Source: RGIG8767 sp045531685 (GTDB lineage Bacteria; Bacillota; Clostridia; Lachnospirales; Lachnospiraceae). Taken from it: 29,601 bases of DNA. Position 1 is the stretch's first letter; each line of letters begins with the position of its first letter. The DNA lies in assembly GCA_045531685.1 (NCBI GenBank), contig JAZSEL010000139.1, positions 1-29,601 of the forward strand, read 5' to 3'. Below are positions 16,924 through 23,531 of this stretch, piece after piece. Under the pieces are notes generated by a model. The model was not told the DNA's origin. It saw only the letters and a list, made by a program, of their open reading frames with translations, and did not search any database. Both the position numbers and the translations under genes were made by a program.

Positions 16924-17403
16924 ATGGAAATTAAAGTAGGAATGGCCGATTTGAATGTGTGCGAAAGTCCTGACAGTATCATTACACTTGGCCTTGGGTC
17001 TTGTGTAGGAGCCGTTTTATACGATCCGGCAGTGAAAAAATGTGGAATGGTCCACGTTATGCTTCCGGATAGTACAGCAATCGCAAACAATCAAAATGTG
17101 GCGAAATTTGCAGATACCGGTGTCGAAGAATGTCTTCGCAGAGTATTGGAAATCGGAGCCAAGAGAGAACGCCTGGTAGCTAAGATTGCCGGTGGGGCAC
17201 AGATGTTTAGCATGAATACAAATAACCCTATGCTTCGCGTCGGGGACCGTAATGTTGACGCTGTGAAAAGAAAATTGGCAGAACTTAAGATTCCCGTTAT
17301 TGCAGAGGACACCGGAGAGAATTACGGACGTACCGTAGTATTTTATCCGGAAACCGGTGAATATTTGATTCGTGCCATTGGCAAGGAGCCAAAAAAGATT
17401 TGA
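16924..17403 (+). CDS. cheD: CheD receptor glutamine deamidase
   Basis: CheD deamidates glutamines on chemoreceptors and binds CheC. The catalytic triad matches the family numbering: T21, C27 in LGSCVGA and H44 in MVHVMLP. The family motif KIAGGAQMF is also present. The ATG at 16924 gives 159 aa and the usual N-terminus. An upstream in-frame TTG at 16906 would add 6 unconserved residues. The Shine-Dalgarno is only moderate (GGGATAGAG). It lies 44 bases after cheC, the largest gap in this part of the operon, which holds the right part of the hairpin. Confidence 0.95.
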   Translation: MEIKVGMADLNVCESPDSIITLGLGSCVGAVLYDPAVKKCGMVHVMLPDSTAIANNQNVAKFADTGVEECLRRVLEIGAKRERLVAKIAGGAQMFSMNTNNPMLRVGDRNVDAVKRKLAELKIPVIAEDTGENYGRTVVFYPETGEYLIRAIGKEPKKI

Positions 17404-17427
17404 TTTAGTAAGGATAGATAGAATAGG

Positions 17428-17718
17428 ATGGACAGAACACTGAAAAAGCTGCCTCTGATTTTTATGCTTACAGCAGGGGCGGTAACCAGTATTATTACAT
17501 ATATTCTGCATTATGAAGGCAAAACGGCCTTGCTTATTTTGCTAGCTGTTTTGCTTTTGTTCTATATTATCGGACTTCTTTTCCAGAAAATGCTTAACAC
17601 TTTTGAAGAAGAAATAGAGAAAAAGGAGCGGGAGCGTCTGGAAGAAGAAGGAAAAGTTCTGGAGAAAGGTTCGGAACAGTCCACTGAGAACAGTGTAAAG
17701 AATATGGGAGAACAATAG
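17428..17718 (+). CDS. Small membrane protein between cheD and fliA, function unknown
   Basis: 96 aa. There are two hydrophobic stretches (about residues 9-26 and 31-52) and then a charged, Glu/Lys-rich cytoplasmic tail likely to form a helix (FEEEIEKKERERLEEEGK). No enzymatic motif is visible. The frame is closed neatly between cheD and fliA with 1 base before the sigma factor ATG, so it is almost certainly a real gene of this operon. Its codon use resembles its neighbours. Its position suggests a role linked to motility or FliA, but no function can be assigned. Confidence 0.82.
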   Translation: MDRTLKKLPLIFMLTAGAVTSIITYILHYEGKTALLILLAVLLLFYIIGLLFQKMLNTFEEEIEKKERERLEEEGKVLEKGSEQSTENSVKNMGEQ

Positions 17719-17719
17719 T

Positions 17720-18481
17720 ATGGATGAAAACGCAAGAATGAGACTGTGGCAGGATTATGCCCGTACCAAGTCTGCAGACATACGTGAAAAACTCATATTG
17801 GAATATGCTCCTTTGGTCAAGCTGGTAGCAGGTCGGTTAAGCATGTATCTGGGATACAATGTGGAGTATGACGATTTGGTGAGCTATGGTATTTTTGGTT
17901 TGATTGATGCCATAGATAAGTTTGATTTTGGAAAAACCGTTAAGTTTGAGACATATGCCTCTTTGCGTATCCGTGGGGCAATTCTGGATCAGATCCGGAA
18001 GATGGATTGGATACCAAGAACCATCAGACAAAAACAGAAGCAAATTGACGCCGCCTGTAAAGAATTTGAACTGACACATGGAAGACAGGCGACGGATGCG
18101 GAATTGGCAGTCCAATTGGGAATTTCGGAAGACGAATATGTGGACTGGCAGTCACAGATGAAAGTAACAGGAGTGGTTTCCCTGAATGAATTTATGGAAC
18201 AGGGAAGCGATGTTGCGAATAGAAAGGATAGCTCTTCTCATTTTGCACAACCGGATGAAGCGTACGAGCAGAATGAATTAAAAGAAGTATTAAAGGATGC
18301 ATTAACGTTGCTGACAGAGAAGGAACGGCGTGTTATCGAATTGTATTACTATGAAGAACTGACACTAAAGGAAATCAGTTCTATTTTAGAGGTGTCCGAA
18401 TCCAGAGTTTCCCAGTTACATACAAGAGCCTTGCAGAAGATGAAGGACAAGATGGGAAAATATATGGGTATTTTCAGTTGA
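17720..18481 (+). CDS. fliA: FliA/SigD flagellar sigma factor (sigma-28)
   Basis: 253 aa, FliA/WhiG type sigma-70 family. Region 2 (about residues 22-100) has YDDLVSYGIFGLIDAIDKFD, then FETYASLRIRGAILDQIRK and DWIPR, all typical of FliA. Region 3 spans about 105-150. Region 4 (about 190-245) has LTEKERRVIELYYYEELTLKEI and the DNA-binding helix SESRVSQLHTRA. It would direct RNA polymerase to late flagellar and chemotaxis promoters. No flgM anti-sigma gene is visible in this window. The position near the operon end matches sigD in Bacillus. Confidence 0.95.
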   Translation: MDENARMRLWQDYARTKSADIREKLILEYAPLVKLVAGRLSMYLGYNVEYDDLVSYGIFGLIDAIDKFDFGKTVKFETYASLRIRGAILDQIRKMDWIPRTIRQKQKQIDAACKEFELTHGRQATDAELAVQLGISEDEYVDWQSQMKVTGVVSLNEFMEQGSDVANRKDSSSHFAQPDEAYEQNELKEVLKDALTLLTEKERRVIELYYYEELTLKEISSILEVSESRVSQLHTRALQKMKDKMGKYMGIFS

Positions 18482-18512
18482 TGATTGAGTTATGAGAGCA
18501 TGGGGATGATGT

Positions 18513-20105
18513 ATGAACGCATACTATCAGGTAATTAACAGTGATATGGGAACCAGTTTACGTCTGGTACCGGCAACCGAAGGCGGAAAAGCAAGTATTG
18601 ATGTGCAGGAAGTGATTGAGTACCTGACCATTCATAAAGTACCTTTTCAATTAAAGGAAGTGGGTGCGGCTGTGTCAGGGCTACGGGAAGAGACCGTTAT
18701 TAAACTTTCTATGCAAAGAAGTCTTCCGATTCCGGAAAGTATGGTTGTTTCTGTCGCGGATATGAATATGACAGGATATTGTACATTTATTCCGCCATCC
18801 AGTGACGGAAAACGACTTACCAGGAGCGATATCGAAGCTTCACTTAATCATAAGAAAATTGTCTATGGAATCGATTCGGATGCCATAGATGCGTTTTTGG
18901 AAAACCCATCCTATAATACTCCTTTGGTAATGGCAAAGGGATTAGACCCGCGTCACGGAGAGGATGCCCGTATTGAGTATTATTTTAATACAGACTTAAA
19001 AGCAAGACCGACATTAAAGGAAGACGGAAGCGTTGACTTCTTTAATTTGAATATTATTAATCATTGTGAAAAGGATGAATTGTTGGCCAGACTGTATCCG
19101 GAAGACAGAGGAGATGAGGGCTGTGACATTTTGGGAAGCCGTATCAAACCCCGTACAGTCAAACACGATGTATTACGTTTTGGTAAAAACATCCGTATTT
19201 CCGATGATAAGACAGAATTGTACGCTACCGGAAGCGGAAGCGTTTCTTTGGTAGACGGCAGAGTATTTGTGTCTACCACAATGGAAGTGGAGAATGTAGA
19301 TACTTCCACCGGTAACATTGAATTTGAAGGCGATGTGGTGGTAAATGGTAATGTATGTTCCAATTTTACCGTCAAGGCCAGCGGCAATGTAGAGGTACGT
19401 GGGGTAGTGGAAGGTGCTGATATTGAGGCCGGAGGAAATATTACCATTGCCCGGGGAATGAATGGAATGAGTAAGGGAACCTTACATGCCAGAGGCAATA
19501 TTATTGCAAAATTTATCGAAAATGCCACGGCTCAGGCAAACGGATATATTGAGGCGGGGTCTTTGATGCACAGCAATATCATGGCAGGTACGGAAGTGCA
19601 TGTAAACGGCAAACGAGGATTTATTTCCGGAGGACATGTGGCAGCAACCACCTTAATCGAGGGTAAGATTTTTGGTTCCGAAATGGGAACCGATACGGTA
19701 ATTGAGGTTGGTGTCAGCCCGGTAGTAAAGAAACGATATAAGGATTTAATGGATCAGGAAGCGGACGATTACAGAATACTGGAAAGAGCTATCCCGATTT
19801 TAGAAGCTGCCAGAGACCGTTATCAGGCAGGAAAAGAGCTTACGGAAGCTCAGATTGAGAATGTGTGTAATCTTGCGGAAGTAGTGAAGGAGAAACGAAT
19901 CACTCTTGCCCATATCCGTGAAGAGATTGACGAACTGGAGATGCTTATGACAGAAGAAAAGCAGGCTCAGGTTGTAGTAGGAAAAGTGGTATATCCGGGA
20001 ACGAAAATCATTATTTCGGATGTGTCTAAGATTATTAAAGAAAGTTTACAGTACTGCCGGTTTATCCGTTACAAGGGTGATGTAACCATGGTAGGAATGA
20101 ACTAG
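18513..20105 (+). CDS. FapA family protein (DUF342), flagellar assembly-associated
   Basis: 530 aa. The N-terminal part (about 1-200) is mixed alpha/beta. The centre (about 230-390) is a beta-roll rich in Gly/Asn/Val, with repeats such as GDVVVNGNVCSNFTVKASGN and ARGNIIAKFIENATAQANG, like the polymer-forming/bactofilin-type helix of DUF342. A predicted coiled coil follows (about 410-495), then a short beta end. DUF342/FapA proteins occur in flagellar operons and in other cell-envelope settings. The biochemical role is unsettled. A moderate Shine-Dalgarno (GGGGATGAT) precedes the ATG. The gene lies 31 bases after fliA. Confidence 0.88.
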   Translation: MNAYYQVINSDMGTSLRLVPATEGGKASIDVQEVIEYLTIHKVPFQLKEVGAAVSGLREETVIKLSMQRSLPIPESMVVSVADMNMTGYCTFIPPSSDGKRLTRSDIEASLNHKKIVYGIDSDAIDAFLENPSYNTPLVMAKGLDPRHGEDARIEYYFNTDLKARPTLKEDGSVDFFNLNIINHCEKDELLARLYPEDRGDEGCDILGSRIKPRTVKHDVLRFGKNIRISDDKTELYATGSGSVSLVDGRVFVSTTMEVENVDTSTGNIEFEGDVVVNGNVCSNFTVKASGNVEVRGVVEGADIEAGGNITIARGMNGMSKGTLHARGNIIAKFIENATAQANGYIEAGSLMHSNIMAGTEVHVNGKRGFISGGHVAATTLIEGKIFGSEMGTDTVIEVGVSPVVKKRYKDLMDQEADDYRILERAIPILEAARDRYQAGKELTEAQIENVCNLAEVVKEKRITLAHIREEIDELEMLMTEEKQAQVVVGKVVYPGTKIIISDVSKIIKESLQYCRFIRYKGDVTMVGMN

Positions 20106-20121
20106 GGTGGAGAGATGAATT

Positions 20122-20439
20122 ATGGCAATTAGTCCCCTTCTATTTAATGCAAGTGTATCTCGTATGCAGGATGTATCCATGATTAAGCATAATGAGGATG
20201 CAAAGGGAATGGTAGATCAGGCCAATTTCCAGAATACATTTCATAAAGAAATCGATTCCAAGGTAAATCAGGTTCATCAAAGCGATAATGCGGAAAACCG
20301 CAGAGAGAAGCACGATGCCAAAGAAAAAGGAAAAAATCAGTATGCCGGAGATGGCGGCAAGAACCGGAACAGGGATAAGGCGCCGGAGGATGGCAGAGTG
20401 GTTGTGAAGTCCCGGGGTGGATTTGATATGAAAGTATAA
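20122..20439 (+). CDS. Small hydrophilic protein of the flagellar operon, function unknown
   Basis: 105 aa. The first 60 residues could be helical (AKGMVDQANFQNTFHKEID). The rest is highly charged, Lys/Asp/Asn/Gly-rich and probably disordered, ending in VVVKSRGGFDMKV. There is no membrane segment, signal peptide or recognisable domain. The ATG at 20122 has Shine-Dalgarno GGTGGAGAG. An out-of-frame ATG at 20115 is not the start. The clean fit between the flanking genes supports a real gene. It may be an adaptor or structural partner of its neighbours, but this is only inference. Confidence 0.75.
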   Translation: MAISPLLFNASVSRMQDVSMIKHNEDAKGMVDQANFQNTFHKEIDSKVNQVHQSDNAENRREKHDAKEKGKNQYAGDGGKNRNRDKAPEDGRVVVKSRGGFDMKV

Positions 20440-20466
20440 GAGTAAAGACAAGGGTGGAGAGGAAGA

Positions 20467-21201
20467 ATGGAAGTACTTCAGGTGATTATTTTACTATTGG
20501 GAGCAATTATCTTTACGGTAAGCTTCTTTATTCCGGATAAACAGGTAAGTTCCAAGGAAATACGGGAAAAAGAAGAAAATGCCATTAAAGAGATTATTGA
20601 AAAGGAACTGTCGGGAATCCGTCAAAGAATTGATGAGGTTACAGAGGAAAGCATCGAACGTGCCAAAGATACAACGGAACGGCAGATGGATAGAATTACC
20701 AATGAGAAGATGATGGCTATCAATGAATATTCGGATACGGTTATGACAGAAATCCATAAGAATCATGAGGAGGCCGTATTCTTATATGACATGTTAAATA
20801 ATAAGCATGCACAGGTAAAGACAACGGCAGCGGAACTGAATCAGACCATCAAGCTTTCCAAGCAGACACAGACAGCGGTAAAGAGTAAAGGGGCTGAGAA
20901 AGAGAATAAGGCAGCCGTTAAGGAAACCGGAAGCAAAAAGAAAGCAGAAGTAGTGGAACAAACACCGGAGGTGGTGGAGGATACTTCCTTTGAACCAATA
21001 GAGATAAAAGAAACAGCACCTGTTGTCGATACAACAGGGATTGAGATGATGTTCGCATCCGACAGCAGTGAATCCAACAGTAATGACCAGATACTGGAAC
21101 TGCATAAGGCAGGCAAGTCCAATATGGCAATTGCCAGAGAATTGGGATTGGGAATCGGCGAAGTAAAGCTGGTTATCGATTTATTTGAGGGTGGAATGTA
21201 A
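20467..21201 (+). CDS. SwrB-like bitopic protein with C-terminal helix-turn-helix-like domain (DUF6115 type)
   Basis: 244 aa. One N-terminal membrane helix (about 3-21) is followed by a long coiled coil (about 28-130), a Lys/Glu/Val-rich linker (about 135-200) and a small C-terminal domain (207-242: NDQILELHKAGKSNMAIARE and onward to GEVKLVIDLF) that looks like a degenerate helix-turn-helix. This layout, and the position downstream of the flagellar sigma factor, resemble Bacillus SwrB, which helps activate the export apparatus during basal body assembly. Orthology is not proven. The stop overlaps the next ATG by one base. Shine-Dalgarno GGTGGAGAGG precedes the start. Confidence 0.78.
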   Translation: MEVLQVIILLLGAIIFTVSFFIPDKQVSSKEIREKEENAIKEIIEKELSGIRQRIDEVTEESIERAKDTTERQMDRITNEKMMAINEYSDTVMTEIHKNHEEAVFLYDMLNNKHAQVKTTAAELNQTIKLSKQTQTAVKSKGAEKENKAAVKETGSKKKAEVVEQTPEVVEDTSFEPIEIKETAPVVDTTGIEMMFASDSSESNSNDQILELHKAGKSNMAIARELGLGIGEVKLVIDLFEGGM

Positions 21202-21857
21202 TGAAGATTCGTTATTATTTACGTGGTCTGGGAATTGGTATATTAGTTACCTCCATTTTCTTTCTGGTCTCAAATGGAAATGCCAACCAAACCATGACGG
21301 ATGAGCAGGTAAAAGCACGTGCCAGAGAATTGGGTATGACAGAAAGTATGGTGCTTGCGGATCTTGCGGTAAAAGAAACAACAGAAGAAGCCGTAGAAGA
21401 GATTGTAGAATCGATTGTAGAAGAAGATACGGTTGAAGCAGGTACATTAGAAGAGAGCACGATAGAAGAAAGTGCTACAGAAGAAACAGCAACAGTTAAG
21501 GAAGAAGAATCTGTTTCTGAGGAGGAAGCATCTGTTCCTGAGGAGGAATCCTTGGAAGAAATGTCAGAGGAAGAGCCAAGCAGTGAAGCCGGGGAGAATG
21601 AACCGGTTAAAGAAGCAGAGGAAGAAGCAGGCAGCGCACCGAATACAGAGCCGGTTACCATTATGGTAAACAGGGGAGAAGGTTCGGATACGGTCAGCAG
21701 ACGCTTACAGGAAGCCGGACTTGTTGCCGATGCTCATGAGTATGACAGATATTTAATGGCAAACGGATACGATAAGAAAATCGGTGCCGGTGAACATGTA
21801 ATACCTGCAGGTGCTACATGGGAAGTAATTGCCAGAACATTATGTAATATGCAATAA
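21201..21857 (+). CDS. Membrane-anchored protein with acidic linker and MltG/YceG-like C-terminal domain
   Basis: 218 aa. There is a membrane anchor at about residues 8-24 and a short conserved-looking motif TDEQVKARARELGM (32-46). A very acidic low-complexity stretch follows (about 55-150; mostly Glu, Ser, Ala, Thr, Val). The C-terminal 65 residues (PVTIMVNRGEGSDTVSRRLQ onward) resemble the LysM-like N-terminal part of the MltG/YceG endolytic transglycosylase family. The catalytic YceG region is absent. It may therefore bind peptidoglycan rather than cut it (inference). It is the last gene of the flagellar operon, overlaps the previous stop by one base, and is followed directly by the terminator. 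Confidence 0.75.
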   Translation: MKIRYYLRGLGIGILVTSIFFLVSNGNANQTMTDEQVKARARELGMTESMVLADLAVKETTEEAVEEIVESIVEEDTVEAGTLEESTIEESATEETATVKEEESVSEEEASVPEEESLEEMSEEEPSSEAGENEPVKEAEEEAGSAPNTEPVTIMVNRGEGSDTVSRRLQEAGLVADAHEYDRYLMANGYDKKIGAGEHVIPAGATWEVIARTLCNMQ

Positions 21858-21895
21858 AAAGAAAAAGTCAGGTCGGATACCTGACTTTTTCTTTT
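21857..21895. terminator. Bidirectional intrinsic terminator between the fla/che operon and cheY2
   Basis: A perfect 17-bp stem: arms 21857-21873 and 21879-21895, loop CGGAT. The GC-rich inner part is GTCAGGT / ACCTGAC. The A-rich 5' and T-rich 3' flanks give a U-tract on both strands. It ends the plus-strand operon right after its last stop codon and can also stop the converging minus-strand cheX-cheY unit. Confidence 0.93.
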
Positions 21896-21913
21896 GGGGA
21901 TATATGTGTAATA

Positions 21914-22273
21914 CTAACTAAAAAGCTTGTTAAGCACAGCAGCAATATCATCCGGGTCAAATGGTTTTTGGATAAAATCGGATGCACCGAGCTTTAAAGA
22001 CTCAATGACCTTGGCCTTCTGACCGGCAGCACTTACCATAATGACCTTTTGCTGCGGATATAATTCTTTAATCCTTTTTAAGGCTTCCAAACCATCCATA
22101 ACCGGCATGGTAATATCCAATGTAACGAGGTCAGGGGTACAGCTGCGTAACAATTCTAAAATTTCTTCTCCGTTACCCGCTTCTCCGATTACCTCATGAC
22201 CGGTCTCAACAAAAGCTGCTTTCAGCATTTTACGAAAAATTCTGGAATCATCTACAATCATAACTTTTAACAT
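21914..22273 (-). CDS. cheY: Second CheY-type single-domain response regulator
   Basis: 119 aa and only a receiver domain. D8/D9, phosphoacceptor D53 in VTLDITMP, S81 in MVSAAGQ and K103 in QKPF are intact. It shares the LDITMP/MDG/AGAKDF-type core with the operon CheY but differs in its helices. It is the second gene of a minus-strand pair, 15 bases after the CheX-like gene. Shine-Dalgarno AAAGGAG overlaps the end of that gene, so the two are likely coupled. It could be the preferred substrate of the linked phosphatase, a phosphate sink, or a regulator of a non-flagellar output. Confidence 0.92.
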   Translation of the reverse strand: MLKVMIVDDSRIFRKMLKAAFVETGHEVIGEAGNGEEILELLRSCTPDLVTLDITMPVMDGLEALKRIKELYPQQKVIMVSAAGQKAKVIESLKLGASDFIQKPFDPDDIAAVLNKLFS

Positions 22274-22288
22274 GGCTTTCTAACTCCT

Positions 22289-23173
22289 TTAGATGGAATG
22301 CTTTGTGTCAAGTGTAAATATTACAGTAAGTTCCTTGTCAAATACGACTACCGGAATGCAAAGCAGGGAATCTGCCTTTAATACGCCCGGTTCCATATGG
22401 TATTCCGGAACGCGCATATCTAAATCCACGTCTTCCTGACTTAATCTGGTTGCAAACATACCGTTAATGCAGTTAATCAATTCACATAATGCATCCAGAC
22501 AATCTTCGTCTTCGTTAATGTATTCCGTACCGGCAAAGCCGATAGCAGTTGCTTTTAAGGTATCCATGTCGCCGCGGAATGCAGTTAAAAGGGAATGTTC
22601 CCCAAACAACTCCTGAAGGCTGATATAAGTATATGGGATTTCTTTCGTAAAATACGGCTGTTTGATGTATACTCTGTGGTCTACCAGACGGTATAAGGTT
22701 CTGAGCATAATACCACATAAGGAGACAAGAAGCTCCGGCTGCTTGTATAAGAAGATAGGAACAATGTTTTCCACCTCGCAGCTCTTAAGGTTTTCGATGT
22801 CACCAAGAGTTAATGAGTGATCCTTGCGGTACTGCTCCAAGGAAGCATTGATTTCTTCCATGGTAAGACAGCCATGGTCTACAATTGCTTGAACAAATGT
22901 AAGGAAAGCGTTGCCCTGAAGGTCTAAAAGGCGTTCTACCTGTTCAGAGGTAAGGAAACCATTCTCAACAGCAATGTCACCAAACTTTTTGTCATAAATT
23001 GCCTGGAGCTGATTTACCTCTTCGGCTTCGTCAATACTAAGCATTTTTTCGGAAACGGCAATAACACCAAGACGGGCTCTGCGTTCTTCCTTTGTGGAAA
23101 AGATTACTTCTACGTTCTGTTCTGATAATTTACCCATCTCTACAAGGTACGCTGCAAATATTCGATCAAACAT
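22289..23173 (-). CDS. CheX-type CheY-P phosphatase with N-terminal MshEN-like repeats
   Basis: 294 aa from the ATG at 23173, chosen because AAAGGGA lies 7 bases upstream. A TTG at 23239 would add 22 residues without a Shine-Dalgarno and lies next to the promoter. The C-terminal half (about 125-294) is CheX-like, with the phosphatase signature D227-E231-N234-G238 (DALCELINCING). The N-terminal half holds four 29-residue units starting at residues 5, 34, 63 and 92. The second (RLGVIAVSEKML and on to Q57) and third (KFGDIAVENGFL and on to Q86) fit the 24-residue MshEN c-di-GMP motif with its 5-residue spacer. A cytoplasmic phosphatase acting on the adjacent CheY is the natural reading. c-di-GMP control is inference. 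Confidence 0.85.
   Translation of the reverse strand: MFDRIFAAYLVEMGKLSEQNVEVIFSTKEERRARLGVIAVSEKMLSIDEAEEVNQLQAIYDKKFGDIAVENGFLTSEQVERLLDLQGNAFLTFVQAIVDHGCLTMEEINASLEQYRKDHSLTLGDIENLKSCEVENIVPIFLYKQPELLVSLCGIMLRTLYRLVDHRVYIKQPYFTKEIPYTYISLQELFGEHSLLTAFRGDMDTLKATAIGFAGTEYINEDEDCLDALCELINCINGMFATRLSQEDVDLDMRVPEYHMEPGVLKADSLLCIPVVVFDKELTVIFTLDTKHSI
22829..23161 (-). repeat. Four tandem 29-residue units in the CheX-like protein
   Basis: Residues 5-115 of the protein read as four units with a fixed 29-residue period (24-residue motif plus 5-residue spacer). The tenth position is Gly14, Lys43, Gly72 and Gly101. Position 12 is Leu in all four (16, 45, 74, 103). Position 24 is Lys28, Gln57, Gln86 and Tyr115. 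The repeat is visible at protein level and not as close DNA copies, so it is old. Confidence 0.7.
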
Positions 23174-23180
23174 GATAAAA

Positions 23181-23187
23181 TCCCTTT
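23181..23187 (-). promoter_or_regulatory. Ribosome-binding site that sets the CheX-like start
   Basis: AAAGGGA on the minus strand lies 7 bases before the ATG at 23173. No comparable site precedes the upstream in-frame TTG at 23239. Confidence 0.7.
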
Positions 23188-23247
23188 CGTAACGGTCGTA
23201 TGAATAGTTGGAAAAATATTCTGAAAAAATATCGTCCAAACACTATT

Positions 23248-23276
23248 ATTATAAACGTTATTAGGAAAATAAGCAA
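23248..23276 (-). promoter_or_regulatory. Sigma-A-type promoter for the cheX-like/cheY unit
   Basis: On the minus strand: -35 TTGCTT (23271-23276), a 17-base spacer and a perfect -10 TATAAT (23248-23253). Transcription would start near 23241 and leave a leader of about 70 bases. Just downstream, GACGATAT resembles a sigma-28 -10 (GCCGATAT), but no TAAA lies 15 bases upstream of it, so sigma-A control is favoured. Confidence 0.75.
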
Positions 23277-23348
23277 GAAAATGAAAGGAAACAAAAGACA
23301 ATAATGTATATAAATGGGGAAAAAACATGGTAAAACTATGAAAAACAC

Positions 23349-23377
23349 TTGATAATAAAGAAGGGATATGCTAAAAT
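23349..23377 (+). promoter_or_regulatory. Sigma-A-type promoter for rpsB-tsf
   Basis: -35 TTGATA (23349-23354), exactly 17 bases, then -10 TAAAAT (23372-23377) preceded by TGC, an extended -10 element. The start would be near 23384. It is a strong housekeeping promoter, as expected for ribosomal protein genes. Confidence 0.8.
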
Positions 23378-23398
23378 TCATCTGTTGTAAAGAAAACA

Positions 23399-23501
23399 CG
23401 TATGCGGATGGTCTGTTGGTGCCTCTTTAACGCGGAGGAAACAGAAATGTGCAGGAGAACATGTTACAGCAAAATAGCACATCCTGCAAGGGAAGTATAC
23501 G
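23399..23501 (+). ncRNA. Candidate structured 5' leader of rpsB
   Basis: An outer helix CGTATGC (23399-23405) with GTATACG (23495-23501; 7 bp, one G-U) encloses two hairpins. The first is CTGTT plus CCTC (23413-23425) with GAGG plus AACAG (23435-23444). The second is GCAGGA (23451-23456) with TCCTGC (23482-23487). This three-way-junction shape upstream of the S2 gene suggests an autoregulatory ribosomal-protein leader. No match to a known leader family was recognised by eye. Confidence 0.4.
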
Positions 23502-23531
23502 GACGATTTTAACCAAATGGAGGTAAAGAAC

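Larger units (their letters stand above)
23174..23531. other. Divergent intergenic region between the CheX-like gene and rpsB
   Basis: This 358-base gap holds, from left to right, the cheX-like ribosome-binding site and leader, its minus-strand promoter, the plus-strand rpsB promoter, and a leader of about 150 bases that can fold into a closed multi-branched structure before the rpsB Shine-Dalgarno. No credible reading frame is seen in it. Confidence 0.8.

Noticed and set aside
23173..23239. TTG at 23239 as the start of the CheX-like protein
   Set aside because: No Shine-Dalgarno; it lies at the predicted transcription start, while the ATG at 23173 has AAAGGGA and begins just before the first repeat.
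23227..23262. GACGATAT on the minus strand before the CheX-like gene as a sigma-28 promoter
   Set aside because: It has one mismatch and lacks a TAAA at the right distance, while a good sigma-A promoter lies directly upstream.
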